From Chaetoderma sp. LZ-2023a (Eukaryota; Mollusca; Caudofoveata; Chaetodermatida; Chaetodermatidae), in NCBI GenBank assembly GCA_034401795.1, contig CM067367.1, positions 35,440,880 through 35,504,879 of the forward strand: a stretch of DNA of 64,000 nucleotides, written 5' to 3'. The notes under the pieces were generated by a model, which saw only the letters and a list, made by a program, of their open reading frames with translations, was not told the origin of the DNA and did no database searches. A program made the position numbers and the translations under genes. This document shows, in pieces, positions 23,479 to 34,394 of the stretch (position 1 is the first letter of the stretch; every line of letters begins with the position of its first letter).

Positions 23479-24504
23479 TTAATACCGGGTATATCCACCT
23501 TGTGCCTGGATGACGGCCTGGACACGACGTCTCATGCTGGTCACCAACCGACTGATACGCCATTGTGGTATTCGTTGCCATTCAAGATGGAGTGCGTCTG
23601 TTAATTCCTGTAGGTTCTGCACAGGAGGATCCCTCCTTCTCACCATGTTTCCCAGAATGTCCCAGATATGCTCAATAGGGTTCATGTCAGTGCTCCTTGC
23701 TGGCCATGGTAGGGTTTCGATGGCATTCTGGCGGAGGTATTCATGCACAGCTCTAGCACGATGTGGTCGGGCGTTGTCATCCATGAATATAGGGTGGGTT
23801 CCAGGTGCATGATTTACAAAATGAGGGACCACAACTCTATCCAGTATGGAATCTTGATATCTTTGTCCATTTAGTGTTCCAGGTACAGTCAACAGATCCA
23901 GCTTACAATCAAATGAGATGCACCCCCATATCATAACGGAACCTCCACCAAATGGAACTTCTTCCATGATGTTACGTTGGTCGTACGCCGTGCGTCTGGA
24001 CCTCCATACACGAGTTCGACCATCTGTGGCATGAAGCAGGAACCGACTTTCATCGGACCAGTGTACCCGTCTCCAGGATCTCATGTTCCAGTGTCTTCTT
24101 TCGTTGCACCACCTCAGACGCTCCTCTTTGTGGTGTGCAGTGAGGAGAGGACGTCTGACAGGTCTCCTAGCTTTCATGCCAGCAGCATACAGTCTCCTTT
24201 TGACGGTAGACATTGACACTCTATTGCGCGTTTCCCATTGCTGGGTGATCACTCTGCTGTTGGTGAATGGAGATCTCCTAACAAGGCGTACTAGGGCTCG
24301 ATCATCACGGGCAGTAGTCTTCTTCGGTCTTCCAGATCTAGGCCTGTCCTTCACCTCGTTAGTTTGCCCATGTTTTGCAATCAAACGACTGATTACAGTA
24401 TGGTTAATGTTCAGCTGTCTGCCAATCTCTCTGCATGACATACCAGTGGTATGCATGCCTATGATTTGCCATTTCACACGATCACTTAACCTTCGTCTTG
24501 CCAT
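23479..24504 (-). CDS. Tc1-family transposase, intact (341 aa)
   Basis: Cut-and-paste transposase. Residues 1-50 form a helix-turn-helix region (MSCREIGRQLNI, NHTVISRLIAKHG) that would bind the terminal repeats. Residues 52-63 (KDRPRSGRPKKT) are a GRPR-type basic linker, also a likely nuclear signal. A second DNA-binding helix region spans about 64-115. The DDE catalytic core shows Asp151 in VHWSDES, Asp243 in MDDNARPH and Glu278 in MNPIEHIWD; 34 residues separate the last two, the DD34E signature of true Tc1 rather than mariner. The 341-aa length is normal for the family. The ATG at 24504 precedes the first HTH helix and is the natural start; the frame ends TAA. No stops or frameshifts. Confidence 0.95.
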   Translation of the reverse strand: MARRRLSDRVKWQIIGMHTTGMSCREIGRQLNINHTVISRLIAKHGQTNEVKDRPRSGRPKKTTARDDRALVRLVRRSPFTNSRVITQQWETRNRVSMSTVKRRLYAAGMKARRPVRRPLLTAHHKEERLRWCNERRHWNMRSWRRVHWSDESRFLLHATDGRTRVWRSRRTAYDQRNIMEEVPFGGGSVMIWGCISFDCKLDLLTVPGTLNGQRYQDSILDRVVVPHFVNHAPGTHPIFMDDNARPHRARAVHEYLRQNAIETLPWPARSTDMNPIEHIWDILGNMVRRRDPPVQNLQELTDALHLEWQRIPQWRISRLVTSMRRRVQAVIQAQGGYTRY

Positions 24505-24787
24505 AGCGGTTCACAATCAAGAGCTAATTCTCTCTGTACAAATAAACCACGGTCATGAACACAAAATTCCTAATCTTGTCGCCTAAATCTGTATGTAATG
24601 TTCTACACCTCAAACTGGACTTTTACATAACTGAACACGTGTGCTGTTTCCCGCCACGCACGGACATCAAGCGGCGTGAAGTCATGCATGCATGTGCATT
24701 TCGTACTTGGAATTATGTCAGCTAACGCGGGGACAAAAAGTATGGCAGCCTAGTTGTACCATCATGTTTCTACATTCTATTGTTTTT

Positions 24788-24813
24788 GCTGGTGCATAAC
24801 TTTTGCACAGGTG
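24788..24813 (-). repeat. Tc1-like right terminal inverted repeat
   Basis: Reads GGTGCATAACTTTTGCACAG then GTG on the forward strand, followed by TA at 24814-24815. Mirror of 23157-23182. Confidence 0.9.
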
Positions 24814-24815
24814 TA

Positions 24816-25420
24816 TATATCGCGTACAGATATCGTCAAATTATTGCGTCGTGGTAGCTTTAATCAATCTAAAACTACGTATCGAGAGCATATACAAAGG
24901 AGATCTACAAGCTATCGGAGTTATACATTCAAACACACGGCTCACGTAAATTATGTTCCTGACTACTGAGTCCATGGAAAACGACCAACAAATATTTTGT
25001 TATCAACCAATCACCTTCAATTTCATTTTATTTACACCCATGTCCCATAGGTCTGTGCCACTATTTACAAAGAGTTATGGCGATTGGATATTAAATATTA
25101 ATTTTATATATACTCGGCATCCTCTATTGATTTTGATTATTAACATTATTACTATCATTACAGTTATCTATCATTCCATTATTATCGCAGTTATTCATGC
25201 ATTCAGGAGTATATTGTTATAAAGCAAACCAACATGGCGCGACATATGTAGGCCTATAGAGCATTGCGGAGACACGCTCAAAGACATTTTCTCAATCAGT
25301 CAACCGATTGCTTATGAGAAGCGATTATGGATGGCTGATTTCAAATCAGATGCAATTTTAACCCTTTAACCCTCATATCAGCCAAAGACAGCTTATGCAG
25401 TGGTCTTGAGTAATGTGTAT
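24816..25420. other. No feature recognised
   Basis: AT-rich DNA flanking the Tc1 insertion. TAGGCCTA lies at 25249-25256. The AACCCTTTAACCCTCATATC segment at 25360-25380 belongs to the usual outer flank of family 2. Confidence 0.4.
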
Positions 25421-25541
25421 TTGCAGACCAACAGAGGAGTATTTTTGAAAATTTACCACTGTAATGACTGGCTCGATATCCGAGCCAGTCATTCTAGTGG
25501 TAAATTCTAAAAAATACTCTTCTCTTGGTCTGCAAATGGAC
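25421..25541. repeat. Family-2 foldback, complete inverted repeat
   Basis: The left arm starts TTGCAGACCAACAGAGGAGT and the right arm ends ACTCTTCTCTTGGTCTGCAA. The core is GGCTCGATATCCGAGCC. Flanked on the left by GCAGTGGTCTTGAGTAATG, as in other copies. Confidence 0.85.
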
Positions 25542-26445
25542 ATTTTCTATGAGAAAATTGAAATTTTCTTGAAAAATTCAAGTGTTAAAGAGTCAAACAT
25601 GGATTTGATCGCTTTCTCAAATTTCTTGTTAAGTTGTCTGGATCAAAATAGGCAATACACCACGTTTAGCATGGTTACCATCCTTAGAATAAAGTTGCTA
25701 ACACGTGTTGTGTTGCTGTCACGCACATCAGCATCTCTCTGAACATTATACTCACAATCAAAGCAGACTATATCGATTACTGTTTTTTCACCTTAAATCA
25801 TCTAAAGTTCGCCCAACATGATATATATTGAACTAGACAAACGGCTCCAGTTAATTTTTGCAACTCGAGTGCGAGCCAATAATATTAACCCTATCAACCC
25901 GAAAGGTCAACACACCAAAATCCTTCACGATATTCTGTTGGGTATTTTCAGACTAACCTGACTGGGTGCTGTTGCTGCTTATGGCAGCCGCAGGTTCTTG
26001 TTGCAAATGATTCAAAATATTCAATAGTTTTCCTATATAGTTGCGTTGAAATAGAGGCTCTGGGAACTAACGGTTCGAAGGGTTAATATGAACGTATGCG
26101 TATTGTTATGTAATCCCTAATGTATATTATTATAGCGCATTATATAATTAACTGCATATATTCTATCTTCACTGTCATAACACACTGTCTAGTTATTTAC
26201 TTCCACAGAGCGCAGGCTTCCCACAGCTAGCATAAAATAAACAGATTTTAATCTACTATGTTATACGTAAAATATCTCCGCTGCCATACATACTGTATGT
26301 AATAACCGTTACCCCCATATGCTATTGCCTGGGAGAAATAATGTGAATTTTAACTTGTCAAAAAGTTCTGGTAAAAATTCTCAATAGGTAACCCTTTCAT
26401 GACGAAGCCGGCCAAAACCAGCCTCTATATGGTCTTGAGGAATGT
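25542..26445. other. No gene; degenerate family-1 hairpin
   Basis: 25936-26028 is a diverged family-1 hairpin (CTGTTGGGTATTTTCAGACT ... CAAAATATTCAATAG) whose arms no longer pair well. A weak CR1/L2-like 3'-end trace (CCCCCATATGCTATTGCCTG) lies near 26310-26350. Confidence 0.5.
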
Positions 26446-26571
26446 CAATTGGCAGGCCAATGCAAGACTATCTTTGAAAATTTACCATTTGGATTACTGG
26501 CTCGATAACCGAGCCAGTCATTCCAGTGGTAAAATTTCAAATAATAGTCTTCTCGTGCCCTACAAATGGAG
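26446..26571. repeat. Family-2 foldback, complete inverted repeat
   Basis: The left arm has GGCAGGCCAATGCAAGACTA and the right arm TAGTCTTCTCGTGCCCTACA. The core is GGCTCGATAACCGAGCC. The left flank CATGACGAAGCCGGCCAAAA is the family's conserved flank in inverted form. Confidence 0.85.
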
Positions 26572-27120
26572 ATTATAAGTAAATATAGATATTTTTAAAA
26601 CCAATTTAGTTATTAAATGGTTAATAACGGTATTGCATAGTCATTTAAAACTAGATATCTACACCAAGCCATTAATAATAAATTATTGATCTCGACGGAC
26701 GTTAAATTGTGTCACGCATTCCCACTGACTGCCAAAACTTCAATCTAAGATACGGTTATAATAGAATAGGTAGACCTATTCACAATTGTCTAGGTCAACG
26801 CGTTTTTTCAGCAGAGAAAAGATTGTTGGGTAATAAAGCCTTCATAACGAAACAAGATATGTGATACAATATGTATCCTGAATAATTATTATACTATTTT
26901 TTTCAAGCAAAATTTCATTCTACAAATTACAAGGCGATCATATTATAGTCAAATAGTTAGCTAGTATTTTAACAACCAGAAGAACAAAAGGTCTGTTGGT
27001 GCTTTCCAATGTTTCATAGAAAATCCTGAAAACAAAAATCTTAATATTTATATTTTTAGAAAGAACATGTAGATATTGGTATATATCTTATTATGAATTT
27101 CTTACTCATATAACCAATGG
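26572..27120. other. No feature recognised
   Basis: AT-rich spacer with no long frames or recognisable repeats. Confidence 0.4.
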
Positions 27121-27513
27121 ACCGTTTCATTTTGAGCTATGCCCCGCCCATCTCGAGCTAAGCTTCACCCACACCTCACTCGTGTTGGCATCGATCGATC
27201 TCTGAACTTCCCGAATATCAATTTCCAGCAAACTGTACTGGTAAGCTGTTGAATATTTTGAAACTAATTTGACTGGGCGCTGTTGCTGCCTATGGCAGCA
27301 ACAGCGTCCAGTCAAATTAATTTCAAAATGTTCAACAGCATGTTTATTAAATAGTAGAGACATACAATTCTTACAACGTGTCGGACTATTAAGAGTTAAA
27401 GACGGCCTAATAGAAGCATTTATGGCGTAATGCTTATGACGTCATCCTACACGCCGCTTAGCTGATTATGACGTCATATCACGCCAAATCATCGATGGAT
27501 ACTCAGGAAAGGT
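27121..27513 (+). mobile_element. Family-1 MITE, best-preserved copy (393 bp)
   Basis: Left end ACCGTTTC, then GAGCTATGCCCCGCCCATCT, GATCGATCGATCTCTGAA, the hairpin at 27245-27339 with almost perfectly paired arms (loop GCCTATGGC), ATGTTTATTAAATAGTAGAG, and two TGACGTCA palindromes (27437-27444 and 27469-27476). The right end is GGAAAGGT (27506-27513). Same part order as 10443-10832, inverted. Confidence 0.82.
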
Positions 27514-28002
27514 GAATTGTAAAAAAAAAAAGTTAGTGCAGCACACCCCAATGAATCTTTATATTAATGATAGAAACAAATTAAAAAAAAGCGATATAGG
27601 CCCTACAACTCTCGGTAATTACCAGACATAGAAGGAAACCAAAACTACAAATATAATTCCTTATCCAATCAAATCACTGCAGGAGACAAGTAACTTCGAC
27701 CATACAGTGCGTAAATACATAATGTACGGTATGCCGTGTCCACAGGAGTCCGCCGTTTAAGATACGAAAACGCGAAATCAAAAATTTGAAAACACGGTGG
27801 CACTATATACTAATATATATATATATAATATACACAAGGAATGAAACGGCCCGTACGGGTACGATGTAAACAAACCAATACCATGCTTTTTCACTACATC
27901 GCTACGCTGCGAATATACACTTTAAACAAAGTCCAGTCAAATTAATTTCAAAATATTCAACAGCATGTTTATTAAATAGTAAAGCCATACAATTCGTACA
28001 CC
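27514..28002. other. AT-rich DNA with a family-1 half arm
   Basis: 27808-27835 is an (AT)n run. 27930-27990 contains GTCCAGTCAAATTAATTTCA then AAATATTCAACAGC and the family-1 right flank, without a left arm. Confidence 0.5.
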
Positions 28003-28080
28003 AAGTTCAAGTTCAAGTTCACTTTATTACACTCAGGCCTTGTATAGGCATATGAGGTATTACAGTTGATACTATATTTT
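28003..28080 (-). mobile_element. LINE 3' end with (AACTTG)n tail, truncated
   Basis: On the reverse strand the sequence runs CATATGCCTATACAAGGCCT, GAGTGTAATAAAGTGAACTT, then GAACTTGAACTTG. An AATAAA-like signal followed by short tandem hexamers is typical of CR1/L2-like LINE 3' ends in invertebrates. No RT domain remains upstream. Confidence 0.5.
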
Positions 28081-28623
28081 ATGACGGTAGATTTTATATA
28101 CATAATTATATTCAATATAGATTTATCGACAAAATGCGATTCGTACACTCGGAAGTAGTACAAGGAGAAAGGTCGAAATACTCGACAGCTATTAGATTGT
28201 GACTCAAATCCTACACTTGAAAATGACACAAAGGGGGAGGTAACTTACGAAATTTTTCAGCCAAATTAGTTTCAAAATATTCGGAAGTCATTAAATTGCT
28301 AATTTATAAACGACGTACAATTCGTAAAAGATACAAAGAGAAATTCAATTGAACATATTCACAAGTCAAATTAGTTTCAGAATACCAAATAGTCATTAAA
28401 TTGATCTATCAATAATATACAATTCATGCACTGGAAGGTGGTATAAGGAGCATTGAGAATTTTCTCCAGTTAATGGTGAGAGGGCGGCAAGGGGCACTGT
28501 CGTATCCATATATCGTGTGGTGAATTGTTAAAGGATACGTTATCATTCTTTAACCAACCTGTGTCAACTTAACACACTAATGATCAACTTGGTTAAAAAA
28601 CGACCGCTGTAGTAATCTTGTGA
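28081..28623. other. Two family-1 half arms, otherwise nothing
   Basis: AGCCAAATTAGTTTCAAAAT (about 28258) and AAGTCAAATTAGTTTCAGAA (about 28363), each followed by GTCATTAAATTG-type sequence and an ACAATTC element, are two tandem remnants of the family-1 right half. Confidence 0.5.
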
Positions 28624-28753
28624 AATGCCCATCCGCAGGCCAAGAGAGGAACATTCCCGAAAACTCACCACTGGAATGACTGTCTCGGTTACCGAGCCGG
28701 TCATTCCAGTGGTAACTCCTCAAGACTACCCCTCCTGGTCCGCAACTGGACAT
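28624..28753. repeat. Family-2 foldback, complete inverted repeat
   Basis: The left arm has CATCCGCAGGCCAAGAGAGG and the right arm ends CCCTCCTGGTCCGCAACTGG then ACATT. The core is TCTCGGTTACCGAGCC. More GC-rich than the other copies. Confidence 0.8.
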
Positions 28754-29217
28754 TAGCCAAGCCGAGATCTGAATTTTCTCGACCACCACACTTCTGATAA
28801 ATGTCCACTTGAAGAGCAACATATCGAGGTTATTGAGGGGTTTTCCAGGTATGAGTTTACAATATTAACTAGAGAACATTTACTGAAGTAACTGTAAATC
28901 TGCGATGTCTGGCCATGAAGAAATAGTATAAAGGCCTCTTCTAATGCCATTGAATACGTCTGGTACTGACTGAATAAACACTCCATTTGTAGTCACGACT
29001 CAACGATCCATGCTTGAAATTCCCATAGGTTTACACTAAAAGGTCACATTGACCCTCATGATAAAATAAGTGTGTCTCATAGCACGCTCTTTAAAGTCGC
29101 ACGATGAAAGGCAGGTGACTTATGCGAAACGTGACAATTTGAAATTTTCACGCGTGAATGAGCTTGACCTCAAGAGAAATAGTAAAACCCTTATTCCTAA
29201 TCATATCGCCCAAAATC
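28754..29217. other. Spacer with inverted partner of the 4.3-kb repeat
   Basis: 28850-28955 read in reverse matches 4303-4400 (CATCGCAGATTTACAGTTAC, then TTCAGTAAATGTTCTC). The rest is unassigned. Confidence 0.5.
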
Positions 29218-30995
29218 CATCAAATAAAAAAAATCCAAAATCGCGCAAAACATGCTACATTTTGATTGGGCCACGGCGGCCATGTTTTTTTAAACTATCA
29301 ACTTCTCTTGAATAAAGTATAATGGCCTTTAGCCCCTAATCATACCTCCAAAATTTCAGTCCAATCCATTAAGCGGTTCTGGAGGTTTTTTGGCGGAAAC
29401 TTTATCATCCAAGGTGGCCGTCGAACCATTTGGTCAATCAAGTTCTCTTGAACAAACTTGACATCGCACTTGTGCTAGATGATGTTTGATAAGATTTGAA
29501 TCGATTCAACAAGCGGTTTCAGAGAAGATTTTAAAAGTGATTTCTAAAAATCGGCCAAAATCCAAAATGGCTGTTGGCCAAATCACCGATTGGCTTGCTT
29601 TAAACAAACTTGGATCTCTCTTTCCTGTCAAATATAATTGAAATCGTCCCAGAGGTTCTCGAGAAGGACATTTTAAATTTCCCATTGCTTTAGTATGTGA
29701 GTTTTTGGATGGAAAATGATCCAAGATGGATGCCAAGCCGTTTATCCGACAGTTTCGCAAGTGGTAAATTTGAAATCAGCATACCCAAAAACCCAAATAA
29801 AACCAATTTCGGCTTCAAATCCATCAAATAAAAAAATCCAATATTGCCACCAAACATACAATATATTGGTTGGCCGACGGCACCCAGGTTTTTTGACGTC
29901 TCAATTTTCATTGAACAAACTTTAATGGCGTTTAGTACCTAATCATATCTCCCAAATTTCGGCCAGACCACTTCAGTTGTTCTAGATAAGTCGTTTTCAT
30001 GAAAACGAGGTCATCCAAGATGGTCGCCGAACTATTTGGTCACTCAAGTTCTCTTGAACAAACTTGAACTTGGGCTAGATGATGCTTGATGAGATTTGAT
30101 TCGATTCAACGAGTGGCTTCAGAGATTTTTAATGATGTTTCTAAATATCTACCAAAATCCAAGATGGCTGCAAGCTAAATTTGCCCATTGGCTTTCTTTG
30201 AACAAACTTGGATCTCTCTACCTTAAGGATGTTTCCTGCCAATTATAATTAAACTAGTCCCAGAGTTTTTCGAGAAGGCATTCTAAATTTCTCATTGCTT
30301 TAGAATGTGAGTTTTTGGCTGGAAAATTATCCAAGATGGACGCAGTTTATCCGACAGTTTCGCAAGTGGTAAATTTGAAATCGGCATAGCCAAAACTAAA
30401 ATTAAAAAAACCAATTTCGGCTTCACAATGCATCAAATAAAAAAAATAAAAAATGGGCGCCAAACGCGATTGGTCCAGGGCGGCCATGGTTTTTTTTATG
30501 TATCAGCTTCTCAGCAGTTCAACACACTTTATTGGCCCTTAGTCCTTAATTATATCTCCCAAACTTCAACCCGATCCCTTCAGCGGTTCTGGAGAAGTGG
30601 TTTTCGGGAAAGCTAGGTCATCCAAGACGGCCGCCTACCTATTTGGCCAATCAAGTTCCCTTGAAAAAACTTGGGTCAGTTTTTACTCTAGATGATATTT
30701 CATAAGTTTTTAATCGATCCCTCAAGTAGTGTCGGAGAAGATTTTTAAAGACACTTTCTAAAATTGGCCAAAATCCACGATGGCCACTGGCCAAATTGGC
30801 AGATCGGCTTCGTTTGAACAAACTTGATCCCTATGCCCTAAGGATGCTTCCTGCCAAATATAATTGAAATCGGCCCAGTGGTTCTTGAGAAGTCGTTTAA
30901 AGGAAAAGTTGATGGACAACATACAACCAACGGACGACGGACAGTCGCCATGGCATAAGCTCACTTGGCCTCTCAGGCCAGGTGAGCTAATAATC
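29218..30995 (+). repeat. Three-unit tandem array, period ~605 bp, ending in a GC hairpin
   Basis: The landmark CATCAAATAAAAAA recurs at 29218, 29822 and 30431 (spacing 604 and 609). Each unit contains a GGCGGCCATG-like block, AACTTCTCTTGAACAAA-like blocks, ATCATATCTCCCAAA, GCGGTTCTGGAG, CCAAGATGG and GTTTGAACAAACTTGGATC. The array ends in GACGACGGACAG, then a short inverted repeat at 30959-30990 (AAGCTCACTTGGCC / GGCCAGGTGAGCTAA, loop TCTCA). I recognise that terminal hairpin as a very common invertebrate repeat end. No coding capacity. Confidence 0.8.
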
Positions 30996-31353
30996 GATCG
31001 AGATCGCAGAAAGCAATAATCTCACAAGCCTACATTCAACATCCCCGTGACTTCATCTCCTGCAGATAGTGACATATCTGTAACATAACTCTAAATTGAG
31101 AAACGAAAACATACGAGATCAATACGCAAAATAAATATGATATTTCCTCATCAACAGTTTTCCCTGATATTTCCGTGAGAAATTTTTTTCATTCCATGAG
31201 AAATAGTCTCACTTTAATAAGGTTGTTTGGAAATCAAGATGTGGTTGTAGCAAAACAACTAAGATGCTAATAATATATACAACAGAGATGTAACTTGTGC
31301 ATAAAATAATTGAAATTTTTTCCATTTTCAATCAATGAACACAACTTGGACAC
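30996..31353. other. No feature recognised
   Basis: AT-rich sequence upstream of the CXC-family pseudogene. The expected N-terminal part of that protein is not detectable here. Confidence 0.4.
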
Positions 31354-34255
31354 ATGACACCATACGCACATACAACAATTTGTGAAATCTTTTTTGTGAA
31401 CTGCCCGGAACAAACAGATGGCAAGAACACACTTCTAGTCTTTAACGAAGGTCTCCAAGTGCTGATGAAAGAAACACTTGAAATGCGTAATTTCGATAAA
31501 GATGACCTGTCAATGGCACATGTAGCTAAAATCATACGGAAGGAAATGTTTGAGACAGAATTTCCCAAATTCTCAGGTGGTTTTACTACAGACTGTCAAC
31601 ACAGCTCAGTGCCGAATTCCCTCAAAGTCCTGGTTTCGATGCTGCTGTATGGGTCAAATATCACAGATCAGAATGCTGACAACTCGCATGCATGCCTGAC
31701 TATAAGCCAACTAATCAGGTTCAACTCTAAGCAAAAGGCTAAGGGAACAGAAAGGCCAGGTCATCGCAAGGAGAAAGAGCCCACATTGCCATTAAATATA
31801 GCTCTGAATGTACACACGCAAACCCGAAGTAAAAAAAAAATCATCTTGGTGTCAGTGTGAGTTATGAACGTGTATTAGAACTAGAAGACTGGCTCACAAA
31901 TGCAGTTTGTCAACGGGTTAATGAGGAAGACGTAGTATGTCCTGCATAAATCCGCGAGGGTGTGTATATAACAGGAGCCCTTGATAATTTGGACCACAAT
32001 CCCACATCACAAACAGCTGAAGGGTCTTTTCATGGAACTAGCATTAGCTTGTTCCAGCTCCCTACATAGTCTAATCCTGGAATATCTAAACCACCCATCA
32101 CTGTTCCACTTCCAGTGTGCACCAAAAACCCTTCCCTCCCGGACAGTTACCGCATAGTTCCAGCTGTAGCATGCAACACCAATCTTTTAACTGTTCCAGA
32201 GGCACATGTTGTAGATGACACCCGTGACATGTTAAATACAGCAGTTGAACAAGAGAACCACTGGTTAGGACAGAGAATGCCACTGCTAGATAAAGACAAA
32301 CTTGAGAAAGATGACTTCATTGCATGGGCTGCTCATCATGCTGATCGTCAGCCAGGATAACCCAGATCCACCTGGGGTAAGTGTTCTGTTGCCTCTGTTT
32401 TATGAGAAAGCAGCTACGATGGCTATGGTTAAACATGGGATGGAAATGGTTAAACTTGTCATCCAAAAACGAAACCCTGGGCAAATACCGGTACTGGTTG
32501 GTGATCAACCAATTTACGCTCTGGCAAAGTATGCACAGTGGAATTGGCCAGAAACCATAGGTGAATCTAGATATATAGTCGTAATGGGTGGTCTACACAC
32601 AGATGGCATTGTGGAGGGTAGTAGCTGACCTCATGGAGGGATCAGGGTGGTGGGTAGCACTGAGTGAAGCTGGTATTGCCACTGCCGGAACGGCATGCTC
32701 CTTCCTCAAGGTGGCGCACCTCACTAGGACACGGCATGCGCATTAAGTAACTGTCATGGCTCTTGCAAAATTACAACACGATGCTTTCAACACAATGTGC
32801 ACTCCAGGAGATGTGCCTTTTGAGGACTGGAAAGTTGAAATGATACATAACAGCCCAACCTTTGAGTTCTGGGATAAAGTCTTGCATCTTGACCGGTTGG
32901 TGTTAGTTTTTGTTCGATGCATTTGAACTTTGCCCTATATATACAAGTGCTTGAAGCACTAGTAGCAACAAAGCAGAGCTACTGCATTGCATTGATCCAG
33001 CTGTCCAAGCAGAAACACCATCTGACTTTGATGCCAAAGTATTTGATGGTGCTGCCATAGTACATGCCTTGTTACAGGAAAGTGCACCTACTTTCGGTGA
33101 ATATAGTGACAAAGTTTTCATCCCATGGACAGAGAGAGACAACTTACAAACTGTTCTAGAATTGACATAGTTTGGGACACTTATAACTGTGACAGCCTGA
33201 AAACAACAACTAGCGAAAAACGAGGTAAAGGGTTTCGGAGAAAGGTGTCCCACAATGGTAAGTTACCACCTTGCTTTGCTGGTTTCCTTCCGGATCCTAG
33301 AAACAAGGAAGAGCTATTTGCTCTGGTGACAGAAGATGTAGTGAATCATGAATATCCACATAACAAACTGGTATTCATTACCGCTGGCCCGACAGTGCAG
33401 TCAAATCACTCCAATATCACAATGGGAGAGAGTGATCACGAAGAGACAGATAGTAGAATATGCCTCCATTTGAATGATGCTCTTAAAGAGGGTACAACTT
33501 CTATCCTCGTTAGAACCGTGGATGTGATTGTGATTCTGGTGGGAGTTTTCTATGATCTTAAACAGCGTCATCTAGATATGCAGCTATGGGTTGGCTTTGG
33601 TACCGGAAAACAGTACCGATATTATGATGTTAATTCAGTCTGCCAGGAACTTGGTGAGGACAAAGCTCGTGCTCTACCATTTTCCATGCCTTCTCTGGTT
33701 CTGATACAACATCACAGTTTAACGGTAAAGCCAAGAAATCTGTTTGGAAGACATGGAAAGCATATCCCACTGCCACAGAAGCATTTATCATCACACCACT
33801 GTCTGCATTTGTTCCACTAGACTTTACATCTCCAGTATTCAGAATAATAGAAATATTTACCTGTATCATGTATGACAACACTACTCCACATGTTGATGTG
33901 AATGAGCTTCGACAGGAGCTATTCACAAGGAGAGTGAAGATGATGGAGAAGCTTCCTCCCACTCAAAATGCACTGCTCCAACATGTTAATCGATGTCTAT
34001 ACCAAGCCAATATTTGGAGAGGAAGTTTGAATCCAAAGATATCTGCACCTACTCCTGAAGGCTTTTGGTGGACCAAAGGAGACACTGGGTGGTGCCCATT
34101 GTTGACAACTCTACCAGCTGCTGGTTAGCTGCAGAGAATTAATCAAGTGTGGATGCAAAGCGACGCCTAGTTGTTCAAAGAATTGCAAGTGCATGAATGC
34201 AGGTCTCGCATGCACAGCATTGTGCCTTTGTCATGGTAGTTGTAAGACAATTTGA
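31354..34255 (+). pseudogene. Decayed multi-copy CXC (tesmin/TSO1-like) family gene
   Basis: Forward-strand pieces follow one another in the order of a single protein of about 900 residues, broken by stops and frameshifts: 31354-31860; about 31861-32100 (ALDNLDHNPTSQTAEGSFHG); 32115-32628 (LPLFYEKAATMAMVKHGMEM, PGQIPVLVGDQPIYALAKYA); about 32630-32930 (FLKVAHLTRTRHAH); 33125-33820 (SDHEETDSRICLHLNDALKE, LWVGFGTGKQYRYYDVNS); 33868-34128 (KLPPTQNALLQHVNRCLYQA); and a last stretch to TGA at 34253-34255 with a Cys-rich end (CGCK, CSKNCKC, CTALCLCHGSC). That Cys pattern is the CXC type. Related proteins are numerous in marine invertebrate genomes and behave like mobile-element cargo; their function is unknown to me. 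This copy cannot make a full product. Confidence 0.75.
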
Positions 34256-34394
34256 CTGTGATCGACTGACTTTGAAACCACGCATGTAGTCTCAGTGTAA
34301 TTGCCATGATTGGAATTACATAATTGAACATAAAACTGTTGGTTTAGACAGCACGTTTATGTTTCTATTTTGGAAATAAGACCCCACCACAATT
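34256..34394. other. Short spacer
   Basis: No feature visible between the pseudogene end and the following array. Confidence 0.4.

Larger units (their letters stand above)
23157..24813 (-). mobile_element. Full-length Tc1-like transposon (1,657 bp)
   Basis: Terminal inverted repeats of about 26 bp with two mismatches: left 23157-23182 begins CACCTGTGCAAAAGTTAAGC, and the right end read in reverse begins CACCTGTGCAAAAGTTATGC. TA dinucleotides flank both ends (23155-23156 and 24814-24815), the target duplication expected of IS630/Tc1/mariner elements. A single intact transposase gene lies inside in reverse orientation. Good ends plus an unbroken gene suggest recent insertion and possible activity. 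Confidence 0.93.

Noticed and set aside
23977..24586. Forward-strand frames of 79 and 167 codons over the Tc1 transposase
   Set aside because: Antisense shadows of a clearly coding reverse-strand gene.
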